Shown: positions 43,414-51,884 of the stretch, in pieces
Numbering within the stretch: the first letter of the stretch is position 1
How the letters are laid out: each line of letters starts with the position of its first letter
Assembly (NCBI GenBank): GCA_030144965.1
Contig: JAMPUU010000028.1
Span: 1-52,164 of the forward strand
Direction of reading: 5' to 3'
Length of the DNA stretch: 52,164 nucleotides
Source of the DNA: Nitrospira sp. BO4
GTDB taxonomy: Bacteria > Nitrospirota > Nitrospiria > Nitrospirales > Nitrospiraceae
Position numbers and translations under genes: made by a program
Notes under the pieces: model-generated
The model's database searches: none
What the model saw: the letters and a program-made list of their open reading frames with translations, nothing else
What the model was told of the DNA's origin: nothing

Positions 43414-43617
43414 CTACCAGCGAAGCCCAAGTCGCTCGGCCACCTCTTCACCAGACAGCCGCTCGCCGCTCGTCAATGACTGCTTGAGGCGGGCTCTGAG
43501 TGAATCGCCGAGCTGGAGACCGAGATCGGGATCTCCGATCAACTCGCGAATCCGATCGTCCACGAGGCCCCGTACCAGTTCCTTCAATTGTTCCGTCGAC
43601 AACGATGAGAGGTCCAT
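43414..43617 (-). CDS. antitoxin of the RelE/ParE pair
   Basis: 67 residues from the ATG at 43617 (an earlier in-frame start at 43668 is possible). Small, charged and helical (LSSLSTEQLKELVRGLVDD, RIRELIGDPDLGLQLGD), then SGEEVAERLGLRW. No clear DNA-binding domain of a known class. Position directly before the toxin, spacing of 5 bp, is the usual antitoxin-first order. Confidence 0.7.
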   Translation of the reverse strand: MDLSSLSTEQLKELVRGLVDDRIRELIGDPDLGLQLGDSLRARLKQSLTSGERLSGEEVAERLGLRW

Positions 43618-43685
43618 GGAAGAAGAATACGGTTCAGGATGGATGGAATGCAACGGGTCGGCAGCCAAACAGCGACGGGCTTGTA

Positions 43686-44036
43686 TTAGTTCGCGGCTTT
43701 GGGAAAGATCAAGGCCTGTCCTGCCTGAACCGAGAGTTGCTCAACCACACGTTTGAGCCGTTCTTCGTCAGCAGGCGCCACTATCAGAAATTCGACCCCC
43801 AGGCCTTGCGACCCAGTCCACCGGACGGTCGCATTGCTGATATGGATCGGGGTAGCCTCGCCGGGCAGTTCGAGAAGCAGCTCCACCATCATCCCGGTGA
43901 AGGGGCGGATAGTACTCTCCAGCCGACAGCCCTTCAGAGAGAGGTCCTTCACGGAGGCTTTGTAACGAAGCTTGTCCCTTTGAACTAACGTGCTCGGCAG
44001 TGTGAGTGGAAACCGCGGGAATTTACGAACAACCAT
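43686..44036 (-). CDS. PilZ-domain protein (c-di-GMP receptor)
   Basis: 116 residues; GAGGATG precedes the ATG. The N-terminal RKFPRFPL fits the RxxxR motif and DLSLKGCRLES the D/NxSxxG motif of PilZ, with RWTGSQGLGVEFL completing the barrel. It should bind cyclic di-GMP and relay it to motility, polysaccharide or other targets. It has only the single domain, so its effector is unknown. No cyclase or phosphodiesterase is in the window. Confidence 0.82.
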   Translation of the reverse strand: MVVRKFPRFPLTLPSTLVQRDKLRYKASVKDLSLKGCRLESTIRPFTGMMVELLLELPGEATPIHISNATVRWTGSQGLGVEFLIVAPADEERLKRVVEQLSVQAGQALIFPKAAN

Positions 44037-44240
44037 CGCGCATCCTCTTGTCCGTCAGCAGACTTCCGACCCGCTTGATGTAGGTGAATTCGGCAAGCCG
44101 GCCGATGTCGTACTTATAATGTTCTACTGAGCAGGCTATTTGTCGGAAGCGATCTTGTCAATGAAAAGCCCTGATCCGAGCAGCGGGGATGAGTGGGAGG
44201 TGATAATCGGGTGCCCTGCGAATCAAATCTATCTAAGGCC

Positions 44241-44729
44241 TCACCAGCGATAACCCCAATATCCATAATGTCGAGGACCCCAAAAAGGACGAACATAAGG
44301 GCCGTAGTAAGGTGATGTGTAGATCCCAGAACCGCCAAAGGCCAGTCCGAACCCCAGTCCAATGCCGTAGGGGTAACCGAAGGAGTAGGGATATGAGTAA
44401 GGGATCGGGACGACGCTGGTGGCGGGCCGATCCACAAGCTGGCGTTGCAGATCTGCAGTTGCAGTCGCTTGCCGATCGAGCTGGCTTTTGAGTTGACCGA
44501 CGGTGCCCTCCTGGGCTTGGAGCTTTCCTTCGAGTTCAGCGATTTTTTTCTGCTGCGCTTCCATGAAGGCGTTGACACAACGGACCTGCGCGTCGCCGGC
44601 GTAGTTGGAACACTCCCATGGCACTTGGAGGGTTTCAGATGAGGCCGGAAGCGGGGAGAAGGCACAGGCCAAACTTCCGGATAAAACCAAGGCACGTACC
44701 AACCGATCTCGGAAGGCTTTCACGTTCAT
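44241..44729 (-). CDS. exported protein with coiled coil and Tyr/Gly-rich tail
   Basis: 162 residues. Signal peptide 1-31 (LVRALVLSGSLACAFSPLPA). Cys pair VPWECSNYAGDAQVRCVNAF, then a coiled coil (AQQKKIAELEGKLQAQEGTV), and a C-terminus rich in Tyr, Gly, Pro and Trp (YPYSFGYPYGIGLGFGLAFG). Such low-complexity glycine/tyrosine tails suggest a surface-exposed or structural envelope protein. Function unknown. Confidence 0.65.
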   Translation of the reverse strand: MNVKAFRDRLVRALVLSGSLACAFSPLPASSETLQVPWECSNYAGDAQVRCVNAFMEAQQKKIAELEGKLQAQEGTVGQLKSQLDRQATATADLQRQLVDRPATSVVPIPYSYPYSFGYPYGIGLGFGLAFGGSGIYTSPYYGPYVRPFWGPRHYGYWGYRW

Positions 44730-44890
44730 GGTCCCTGCCTCTAGGGTTATCTATAGGCTACCACGAGAATTTTACTTTGAACAGATTGCCGATAGGAGCT
44801 TACAAACGGTCTCAACGCTGTGAGTCGGGCAACACGTTTGATTTTTGGGGAAAGGGACTTCTACAATGCCGTCGGTCAAACACGGTCATA

Positions 44891-45616
44891 ATGAAGGCTC
44901 GGTTCATGCCTGCGCGGCGTCCTTCCAACAAGAAAAAACCAGGCAAGTCTGTTCTTCCGGATCTTTCCGCTAAACGTCGATTTCAGCGGCGGCTCCTGAA
45001 GTGGTATGGGGAATATGGTCGGGATTTACCCTGGCGGAAGACCTCAGACCCCTATCACATTCTCGTTTCCGAAGTGATGCTCCAGCAGACGCAAGTCGAT
45101 CGGGTCGTCCCGAAGTATCACGAGTTCTTGGAGCGGTATCCGAGTTTTGAGGATCTGGCGGAGGCCCAGGTCGCTGATGTGAAGAAGACTTGGTACCCAT
45201 TGGGATACAACATTCGTCCGGAACGATTGCACGGCATTGCGTGCGAAACGGTGGATCGGTACGGAGGGAAATTACCCAGTGACGCCGAGGAATTGCTCTC
45301 GTTCAAAGGCATTGGACGTTATACGGCCGGGGCGATTCGCTCGTTCGCGTTCAATGAAGATGCACCGATCCTGGATACGAACGTGATTCGAGTCCTACAT
45401 AGGGTCTTCGTCGCCGAGGGCGATCCTAAAACACAAAAGACCATGTTATGGGAATTGTCGGCCGCTTTGATCCCGACGGGAAAGGGGTATGACTTTAACC
45501 AGGCCATCATGGACTTTGGAGCGATGGTCTGTACGGCCCGTGACCCCTATTGTCTGCTGTGTCCGATGAAGGCCTTCTGTAAGACCTATCCGTTCAGTCC
45601 GACCCGTGAAAGGTAG
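44891..45616 (+). CDS. mutY: A/G-specific adenine glycosylase, short form
   Basis: 241 residues from the ATG at 44891 (the ATG at 44906 is an alternative). HhH-GPD core: VSEVMLQQTQVDRVVPKYHE, LLSFKGIGRYTAGAIRSFAF and ILDTNVIRVL with the catalytic Asp. A [4Fe-4S] cluster loop follows with CTARDPYCLLCPMKAFC (C-x6-C-x2-C-x5-C). The C-terminal MutT-like domain of ordinary MutY (about 350 residues) is absent. It removes adenine mispaired with 8-oxoguanine. The next gene, 10 bp downstream, is a Nudix protein. Confidence 0.88.
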   Translation: MKARFMPARRPSNKKKPGKSVLPDLSAKRRFQRRLLKWYGEYGRDLPWRKTSDPYHILVSEVMLQQTQVDRVVPKYHEFLERYPSFEDLAEAQVADVKKTWYPLGYNIRPERLHGIACETVDRYGGKLPSDAEELLSFKGIGRYTAGAIRSFAFNEDAPILDTNVIRVLHRVFVAEGDPKTQKTMLWELSAALIPTGKGYDFNQAIMDFGAMVCTARDPYCLLCPMKAFCKTYPFSPTRER

Positions 45617-45626
45617 CCGGTAAATC

Positions 45627-46031
45627 GTGCAAGTCATTGAAGTGGCGGCGGGACTTATCCATCGGGACGGTCGTTATTTGATCGCACGTCGAAAGCATGG
45701 TGTTCATCTGGCCGGTTTCTGGGAGTTTCCCGGAGGAAAACGGGAACGCGGCGAATCTCTCGCGGAGTGTTTGCAGCGGGAATTGCTCGAAGAACTCCGT
45801 ATTCACATCGACCTCCCCATCCCGTATCAGATCGTTCGGCATGACTATCCCGACAAGATCGTGGAGTTGCATTTTTTTCGCTGCGCGATCGAACAGGGTG
45901 AGCCGGTTCCCATCGGCTGCGAAGAAATCCGATGGGTGCATCCCGAAGAGCTCACACAATTCAAGTTCCCATCCGCGGACTATGCGGTTATCGAGGCCTT
46001 GCGGCGCGAAACGTTGGGAGCTTCACAATGA
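45627..46031 (+). CDS. MutT-like Nudix hydrolase
   Basis: 134 residues from a GTG start. VAAGLIHRDGRYLIARRKHG and WEFPGGKRERGESLAECLQR, then ELLEELRIHIDLPI: the Nudix box is intact in its metal-binding Glu residues; the Gly after EEL is Arg. It resembles MutT, which hydrolyses 8-oxo-dGTP. It also matches the missing C-terminal domain of the upstream MutY in fold, so the pair may be a split MutY or two GO-system enzymes. The next gene overlaps its stop by 4 nt. Confidence 0.85.
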   Translation: MQVIEVAAGLIHRDGRYLIARRKHGVHLAGFWEFPGGKRERGESLAECLQRELLEELRIHIDLPIPYQIVRHDYPDKIVELHFFRCAIEQGEPVPIGCEEIRWVHPEELTQFKFPSADYAVIEALRRETLGASQ

Positions 46032-46744
46032 AGGTCGTGCTCGACATCGAAACCGTTCAGGCTCCCCGCAATGAATGGGCTCGTCTATTGGGGAAATCGT
46101 CGGCAAGTGAGGGGTCTCCACCGGCGGAAGGGGGCTACGATCTCTTCGCAGCAGGAGTTGCTGAAGAACGGCGCCGCGCGGAGGACGAGTCGTATGCCAA
46201 ATCAGCGTTCGATGGGACATTCAGCCGCATCGTTTGCATCGGTCTGCTGGAATTTTCCGATCAGATGGAGGCTCGTAGCGCCGTTGCCTGGTTTGGCGCG
46301 GACGAACGTGAGCTGCTCCGGCAATTTTGGGCCAGACTGGCCCACGACCGTCCCACCTTGTTCATCACGCATAACGGGCTTGGTTTTGACTTCCCCTTCA
46401 TTAGGAAGCGGTCCATCATCAATCAAGTGAAACCCAGCCTCGACATCAATCTGGCGAAATTCCGTGCCGAACCGGTCTATGACACGATGGCGATCTGGAG
46501 TAATTGGGATACGAGGGGTTGGGTCAAGCTCGATGTCTTGGCCCGAGCGTTACAGGTGGAAACAAAATCAGGCAGCGGAGAGCAGGTTGCCGAAATGTGG
46601 GAGAAGGGGCAGGGCCGCGAGCTTGCGGAGTACTGTCTGCAAGACACCTACGTGACGTATGCCTGCTACTGCCGCATGAACTTTCGCCAGCCTCTGTCCA
46701 GGGAAGTCGTTCTGCTGCAACCTGAGTTGTACGACATCGGCTGA
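46028..46744 (+). CDS. 3'-5' exonuclease, PolB-like DEDD family
   Basis: 238 residues from the ATG at 46028 (ATGA overlap with the Nudix gene; GGGAG before it). Exo I VVLDIETVQAP, Exo II LFITHNGLGFDFPFIRKRSI and Exo III GRELAEYCLQDTYVTY match the PolB-like predicted exonuclease family (DEDDy type). The acidic residues are present. With MutY and Nudix it forms a three-gene operon suited to repair of oxidised or damaged DNA. Substrate not proven. Confidence 0.8.
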   Translation: MKVVLDIETVQAPRNEWARLLGKSSASEGSPPAEGGYDLFAAGVAEERRRAEDESYAKSAFDGTFSRIVCIGLLEFSDQMEARSAVAWFGADERELLRQFWARLAHDRPTLFITHNGLGFDFPFIRKRSIINQVKPSLDINLAKFRAEPVYDTMAIWSNWDTRGWVKLDVLARALQVETKSGSGEQVAEMWEKGQGRELAEYCLQDTYVTYACYCRMNFRQPLSREVVLLQPELYDIG

Positions 46745-46755
46745 TCGATCGGCTG

Positions 46756-47745
46756 TCAGCGGATCGGGCGCGCTTCCGCTGCTTTCTTTTTCGGGGCCGG
46801 ACGGCTGGATGTCTTGCTTGCCTTCATGGCTTTCATCTCTTCCGCCCGGTGACGAAGCTCTTGCTTCATCCAGGCGGCTTCTTTCTTCAGCATCGCGATC
46901 TCAGAATCCTTCGCCTTGTTGGCCGCACGCGCGTCGCGGAGTTCATCCAATTTCTTGTTCAGCAGCTCATCGGTGGTCAATTGAGGAGTCCCCGAATCAA
47001 CGGGGATGTTCATCGAAGAATCCTGGGTGTCGATAGATGCTTCCTGCGGCGGTTTTGCTGTCGTGGCCGGAGCGCTCGGCACCTGCATTGCGGCCGGTGA
47101 GGCAGAAGCCGGCATGGGTTTCGGTAGCCCTGCTACAGGGAGTGAGCCCGGCATCGGCGCCTTGGCGAGAGCCTGCTGATCGATCACCATCGTCATGGCT
47201 CCGCTTCCCATCGCGACGAAAGAAGGAGCCTTTTCAAGGCGAGCGGCAGAGCTTGGCACGAAGCCCGAAGCCTTCCTATTCTGAGAAGCAGCAATGGTCA
47301 TGTAGATCGAGCCTTTATGAACATAGAGGGTGCCCGCCGTGGGTTCAGTGCCTGACCCTGCCGATGGAGACACCTTAAAACCGACAATCTGCTCCGGTTT
47401 GGCTTGCGATAAGCCTTGGGCTAGCAGGGGAGCAAGAAACTCGGCGTCTTCATCGCTGAATACTCTCATCGGCTTGCTGCCACTGGCGGGCGCGTTGGCC
47501 GGCATTTTCAGGACGTCGTCGGCCATGACGCCTTTGATGACTTTCAGCATGGTCATCTGATCGATCGTGACCGGATGGCTGGCTTCAAACGACCAATCAG
47601 CGATTTCCTTGAGATAAACCGATCCTTTCGCGTTTTTCTGAACTTTCGCCTCTCCGGAAAACATCGAACATCCGGTCACGAGCAGGCTCAGGGACATCAA
47701 AGCGCCGACATATCGGGAACCGTGGATGTGGAAGTATGCGCGCAT
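46756..47745 (-). CDS. lipoprotein with coiled-coil and Lys-rich C-terminus
   Basis: 329 residues from the ATG at 47745, preceded by AGGAG. Signal peptide with lipobox LVTGC at about residues 19-23 (SLSLLVTGCSMFSG). The middle is low-complexity Pro/Ala/Ser-rich (about 190-245), then a charged helix (LLNKKLDELRDARAANKAKD) and a basic tail (SSRPAPKKKAAEARPIR). Envelope anchored. Function unknown. It faces the MutY operon tail to tail. Confidence 0.7.
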   Translation of the reverse strand: MRAYFHIHGSRYVGALMSLSLLVTGCSMFSGEAKVQKNAKGSVYLKEIADWSFEASHPVTIDQMTMLKVIKGVMADDVLKMPANAPASGSKPMRVFSDEDAEFLAPLLAQGLSQAKPEQIVGFKVSPSAGSGTEPTAGTLYVHKGSIYMTIAASQNRKASGFVPSSAARLEKAPSFVAMGSGAMTMVIDQQALAKAPMPGSLPVAGLPKPMPASASPAAMQVPSAPATTAKPPQEASIDTQDSSMNIPVDSGTPQLTTDELLNKKLDELRDARAANKAKDSEIAMLKKEAAWMKQELRHRAEEMKAMKASKTSSRPAPKKKAAEARPIR

Positions 47746-47833
47746 GTGGGGTCTCCTGATGAGTAATCTTGATCGCTGAAGGCTCATCCTGAAATTTGAT
47801 GGAATCTCTGCACCTTCCCGTGGCTCAGGCGAA

Positions 47834-47971
47834 CTACCAGATACCGAGGCCCATCAGTATCATCCCTAAAGCCAACCAGCCGATTACCCCGACTGAAATG
47901 ATCGTTTCGAGTGTGATGCGGGAATCAGAAGAGTTGGGAGTAGGCTTTGAATTGGAATCCGCGGGCTTCAT
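47834..47971 (-). CDS. 45-residue single-pass membrane protein
   Basis: Minus-strand frame from the ATG at 47971: MKPADSNSKPTPNSSDSRIT, then LETIISVGVIGWLALGMILM and GLGIW, TAG. One long hydrophobic helix (about 24-44) after a polar N-terminal segment. No strong Shine-Dalgarno site is visible, so confidence is moderate; the overlapping plus-strand frame is less protein-like. No family known. Confidence 0.5.
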   Translation of the reverse strand: MKPADSNSKPTPNSSDSRITLETIISVGVIGWLALGMILMGLGIW

Positions 47972-48398
47972 GACGGACGGCAAGTTTCCTAGATATCAAA
48001 TCGATGGATATAAAAAGCTCAGCAAGGTCCATGCCCTCTGAGTTTGGATAATGGAAGCTGGATTGATATCCAGCAGGGGCAGGTTTTTTCTCAGCATCAT
48101 ATGATCGAGAGATCGAGACGACTGGTAAAGTTTCACACAGAATGCACTTTGATAATCATAGAGTTAGCGGTGAGTGATTAATTATTCGGTGGTGTGACGG
48201 CTTGAGAGAGAGGGGGGAAGAAGTCCGTCATAATCACGATTGCGTTGAAGCGGGATGAAAATGATTGGTGAAAAAGCGTCAGAAGATAGTCAGGGAGGCT
48301 GTCAGAAAATGTTCATTCCGAGCGTTGCGCGTCCAGAATTGTCCCAGAAGGTACAGCCACACGTCTCAGCAGGATCGCTGTCTGGAGAGCGATAGCCG
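47972..48398. other. intergenic, AT-richer, no supported gene
   Basis: About 430 bp between the small membrane protein gene and the end of miaB. Apart from the hairpin at 48057-48074 I see no coding frame, RNA gene or clear repeat. The segment near 48300-48320 (ggctgtcagaaaatgttc) is vaguely like the end of the interspersed repeat, but too degenerate to call. Confidence 0.35.
48057..48074. other. inverted repeat, possible terminator-like hairpin
   Basis: GCTGGAT-tgat-ATCCAGC with perfect 7-bp arms, followed 10 nt later by a run of six T. The T-run is further from the stem than in a typical rho-independent terminator and no plus-strand gene ends nearby, so the role is open. Confidence 0.3.
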
Positions 48399-49730
48399 TC
48401 ATTCCCCATAGAGAGTCGCAGCCGATGCATCAAAGATATGTTTCGTCATGAGAGTGCCCGGTCGAAAGTGCCCGGTACCTTTGTCCCATACGACCGTGAT
48501 ATTCCCATCGGTCTTTCCCATCCCTTGCGAAGAAGAACGGGTTGCGTCACCCTCGATCAAAACTTCCAGAGCCGTGCCGATGTACAGTCGGTTGCGTCCC
48601 AAGGTAATGCGGCGTTGAACCTCCACCAGTTGGGCAACGCGCATGCCCTTGACGTGATCGGGGATATCGTCCGGGTATTTCCTTGCCGCAATCGTGTGCT
48701 TCCGCTCGGAATATTTGAAGATATAGGCCGAATCGAACTGGACCTGTTCCACCATGCGAGAAGTGGCTTGATAGTCCTCGTCCGACTCTGAGCAGAACCC
48801 GCAGATGATATCAGTGGTCAGCACGACATCGGGGATGGCGCTTCGAATGCGATCCACCAGCGCCAGGTACTCGGTTCCTGTATAGGTCCGTCCCATCCGT
48901 TCGAGTATCCGATCGCTCCCTGCCTGAAGCGGCAGGTGAATGTGCTTGCAAACTTTTGGATGCGCGGCGATGGCCTCGATCAGTCCAGAGGGAAAGTCTT
49001 TAGGATGAGGGGAGGTAAATCGCACTCGCTCGATGCCCGGCGTGTCTGCCACGGCGCTGATGAGCTTGGCAAAGTCCCACTCTCCATGACGGTAGGAATT
49101 CACGTTCTGACCGAGCAGCGTGATTTGCCTGAACCCTCTGACGGCTGCATCACGAGCTTCACGCAGCACGGACTCCGGATCTCGTGAGCGTTCACGTCCT
49201 CTAGTATAGGGAACGACACAGAAGGAACAAAAATTATCGCAGCCTCGCATCACGGTGACCCAGGCATTCACCCCGCTATCGCGGTCCGGCATGATCCCTT
49301 CATAGGTTTCATACTCCGACAGCTCAAGGGCGAATCCTTTTTGAGACAGTCCCTGTTCTTGCGCAGCGAGGGCTGTTGTCAGCAGCGACGGAAGGTGCCG
49401 GTAGGCGTCCGGCCCGGCCAACACATCGATGAGGGGTTCCTTCTCCGCCATGGCGGCCTTGAGGTTTTGGGCCATGCATCCGAGGACGCCGACGACGAGC
49501 GGACGGTGTTTTTTCAGCGCCCTCAACTCGGAAAGATGGGCGTAGATCTTGTTGTGAGCGTTCTCTCGAATAGCGCAGGTATTGACCAGCACCACGTCGG
49601 CCCGCTCACGGTCTTCGGTAAAAACGAAGCCCTCCCGTTTGAGCATCGAGCGAACGAGTTCGCTGTCCGATTCGTTCATCTGGCAGCCGAATGTCTCGAT
49701 GTGCACTTGGGGGAGGGTCTTTACCATCAT
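48399..49730 (-). CDS. miaB: tRNA-2-methylthio-N6-dimethylallyladenosine synthase
   Basis: 443 residues. MTTase N-terminal domain with three cluster Cys (ETFGCQMNESD, NTCAIRENA, LGCMAQNL), radical SAM motif MRGCDNFCSFCVVPYTRGRE (CxxxCxxC), and a C-terminal TRAM domain (RNRLYIGTALEVLIEGDATR). It adds the methylthio group to i6A37 in tRNAs. The ATG overlaps the stop of mtaB (ATGA), so the two methylthiotransferases are translationally coupled. Confidence 0.93.
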   Translation of the reverse strand: MMVKTLPQVHIETFGCQMNESDSELVRSMLKREGFVFTEDRERADVVLVNTCAIRENAHNKIYAHLSELRALKKHRPLVVGVLGCMAQNLKAAMAEKEPLIDVLAGPDAYRHLPSLLTTALAAQEQGLSQKGFALELSEYETYEGIMPDRDSGVNAWVTVMRGCDNFCSFCVVPYTRGRERSRDPESVLREARDAAVRGFRQITLLGQNVNSYRHGEWDFAKLISAVADTPGIERVRFTSPHPKDFPSGLIEAIAAHPKVCKHIHLPLQAGSDRILERMGRTYTGTEYLALVDRIRSAIPDVVLTTDIICGFCSESDEDYQATSRMVEQVQFDSAYIFKYSERKHTIAARKYPDDIPDHVKGMRVAQLVEVQRRITLGRNRLYIGTALEVLIEGDATRSSSQGMGKTDGNITVVWDKGTGHFRPGTLMTKHIFDASAATLYGE

Positions 49731-51061
49731 AGGACCGCCAGAGCGGAGTTCGCCGGTTGAGCATAGACGACATGGCCAAACGTACAGCGGTCTGTCGCGG
49801 CGGAAATCGTGACGGGTAGAATCCGATTCTGAAGAGCCTCGGAATCCATGACCGCGACCTTCGTAAAGTTCGGGGTTGTACCGACGCGATACGACTCTCG
49901 TGCTCCCGCTTCAAATAACACCGAAACCGTCTTTCCAATTTGCCTATTGTGAAACGCGAGCCGTTTGGCACGATCCAGATCCAGGAGCATACCTGTCCGT
50001 TTCTTTACCGCGGCCGTCGGCACGTGTTGTTTTAGGCGCATCGCGGCCGTACCCGGCCGAGATGAATACGGGAATACATGAAAATAGGAGAAGGGAAGGT
50101 CTGTTGCGGCGGCCAACGTATTCCGAAATGCCGCTTCTGTCTCCCCGGGAAATCCGACCAGGAGATCAGTTCCAAGGCCCAGATCTGGAATCATCGCGAC
50201 GGCCGTTTCGATCAGTCTACGATAGGTCTTGATCGTATGGCGTCGATTCATAGCCTGCAAGACTTGGTCGTCTCCGCTTTGCAAAGGGATATGCAGGTAC
50301 GGACAGAATTTCTTCGATGACGCGAGGAGTTCGAGTAATTCGTCGCTGACGGTTGTGGGTTCAATCGAAGAGATGCGGATGCGTTCGAGGTCGGCGACTC
50401 GATCGAGTCGCCGCAGTAACCCGCAAAAGTCCAAGCCGTTGTGCGAATACTGCCCGATATTCACTCCGGTCAGCACGATCTCCCGGTATCCTCCAGCCGT
50501 TAAGGATTCGACTTCATGGAGGATGTCGTCGAATGTTCTACTGCGCTCGTGCCCCCGCGCAAACGGAATAATGCAGAAGCTGCACATCGCGCTGCAACCG
50601 TCCTGTATTTTGAGTAGCGCACGGGTGGAGTCAGGTTCTGCGAAGTGCGGGAGATCAAAGTTTTCCCGCGACATCGTTCTTGTATGATGAATCTCCACGA
50701 CGGAACGCTTCCGTAACTCATGGGCGGGAGGGAGATAGGCAGGCAAGTCGAGTTTGAATTGGTGGCCTACGATGAGATCGATTCCTGCTTGCTGCTTAAG
50801 GGTCTCCATTCCCGTTTGAGCGTAACAGCCGGTCACGGCGATGAAGGCATGGGGAGAGTGTTTCAGGGTTTTGCGAATCAGGTATCGCGAGGTTCGTTCC
50901 GCGTCTTCCGTAACCGCACAAGTATTGAGCACGAGGAGGTCGGTCGGTTGACCGAAGTCCACGAGCTGAAAACCCTTGTGCCGCAGACCTTCGCCCAGGA
51001 TCGATGTTTCGGCTTGATTCAGGCGGCAGCCGAGCGTATGAAGTGATGCACGGATATTCAT
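49727..51061 (-). CDS. mtaB: tRNA methylthiotransferase MtaB (t6A type)
   Basis: 444 residues. LHTLGCRLNQAETSILGEGL, LNTCAVTEDAERTSRY and VTGCYAQTG give the N-terminal cluster, and KIQDGCSAMCSFCIIPFARG the radical SAM triad. GLGTDLLVGFPGET is typical of the MtaB subfamily. It makes ms2t6A37 in tRNAs. Ends in ATGA overlap with miaB. Together they modify A37 of both UNN and ANN decoding tRNAs. Confidence 0.9.
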   Translation of the reverse strand: MNIRASLHTLGCRLNQAETSILGEGLRHKGFQLVDFGQPTDLLVLNTCAVTEDAERTSRYLIRKTLKHSPHAFIAVTGCYAQTGMETLKQQAGIDLIVGHQFKLDLPAYLPPAHELRKRSVVEIHHTRTMSRENFDLPHFAEPDSTRALLKIQDGCSAMCSFCIIPFARGHERSRTFDDILHEVESLTAGGYREIVLTGVNIGQYSHNGLDFCGLLRRLDRVADLERIRISSIEPTTVSDELLELLASSKKFCPYLHIPLQSGDDQVLQAMNRRHTIKTYRRLIETAVAMIPDLGLGTDLLVGFPGETEAAFRNTLAAATDLPFSYFHVFPYSSRPGTAAMRLKQHVPTAAVKKRTGMLLDLDRAKRLAFHNRQIGKTVSVLFEAGARESYRVGTTPNFTKVAVMDSEALQNRILPVTISAATDRCTFGHVVYAQPANSALAVL

Positions 51062-51174
51062 AGGAGGGCATCATTATAGGGAGATGAAGTGTGTCCCGGC
51101 AAGATTGGATGTTACCCCGACGTCATTGATGCCGTTCGTTGGTTGCCGGAGATACGCTCGACCCCAGGCTGAAC

Positions 51175-51585
51175 GTGACGATCGTGCGCCTGCTTACTCT
51201 CATGTGGGTTGTTGCCTGGCTGCTGTGGAGCCCGCCTTCGCCGGGGTGGAGCAAAGATTCTCTGCCCGAGGAGCCCGATCTCAGCACTCGTGTCGATGAA
51301 CTGTATGACCACGAGGCGCGGCTTTTCATCATGCTGTATTCACTCAGCGGCAATGGCCAGATCGACTATGTGACCGCCCGGTTGGTTCAGGAGTACTCCC
51401 GCAGCAGTTACGGCAATCCTGTCTACCAGACCGAAGCCCACCCTCTGTTCTATTGGTGGAATCACACCATGTGGAACGATCCGGAGCAGGACGGGGTCAA
51501 CGGTAACGAAAAGGTCTATCAGGAAAATACGGATTTCGATATCTCACGGTACAAGCCCTGTCTGTTTAACGGCCAGCCCTGTTAA
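51175..51585 (+). CDS. small exported hypothetical protein
   Basis: 136 residues if the GTG at 51175 is used (148 from the TTG at 51139). A hydrophobic signal segment VRLLTLMWVVAWLLW lies near the start. The mature part has YDHEARLFIMLYSLSGNGQI, YVTARLVQEYSRSSYGNPVY, FYWWNHTMWNDPEQDGVNGN EK and a terminal Cys pair (KPCLFNGQPC). The DGVNGNE segment looks like a calcium-binding or turn motif; this is guesswork. No family known. A 124-bp repeat starts right after the TAA. Confidence 0.6.
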   Translation: MTIVRLLTLMWVVAWLLWSPPSPGWSKDSLPEEPDLSTRVDELYDHEARLFIMLYSLSGNGQIDYVTARLVQEYSRSSYGNPVYQTEAHPLFYWWNHTMWNDPEQDGVNGNEKVYQENTDFDISRYKPCLFNGQPC

Positions 51586-51709
51586 CAGGCTGTTGAAAAA
51601 GTCCTCCAGCTTTGTTCTCACGTCGCTCAGAGGCTCAACGTACGGGACCGAGTACGCGTCGCCTCTTCGCTCGTTGCGGCCTCGCTGGAAGGCCTTTTTG
51701 AACAGTCTG
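51586..51709. repeat. 124-bp interspersed repeat with inverted ends (copy 2)
   Basis: Begins at the base after the TAA with CAGGCTGTTGAAAAAGTCC and ends GGCCTTTTTGAACAGTCTG; the termini are inverted repeats with few mismatches. It shares aacgtacg, tcttcgct and tgcggcctcgctgga with the copy at 28819-28930. No open frame of interest. It could end transcription from both sides. Confidence 0.65.
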
Positions 51710-51884
51710 GGGACTCTTGCAAGGCCGCCTCGGTCCTTTCGGGTGAGGCCGCTCCCGCATGTTTTGTGATTCTGCTGAGCCGCACCGGGAGGCGATGGTA
51801 TTCTGCGTTGCAGCTGAACATCGCCTCGGCCGCTGTGCCTATAGGTACGTCCGACTCAACCGACGTACGTACGAGTGAGTTTCC

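Noticed and set aside
47796..48041. 81-codon plus-strand frame
   Set aside because: Shadow of the 45-residue membrane protein on the minus strand, with weaker composition.
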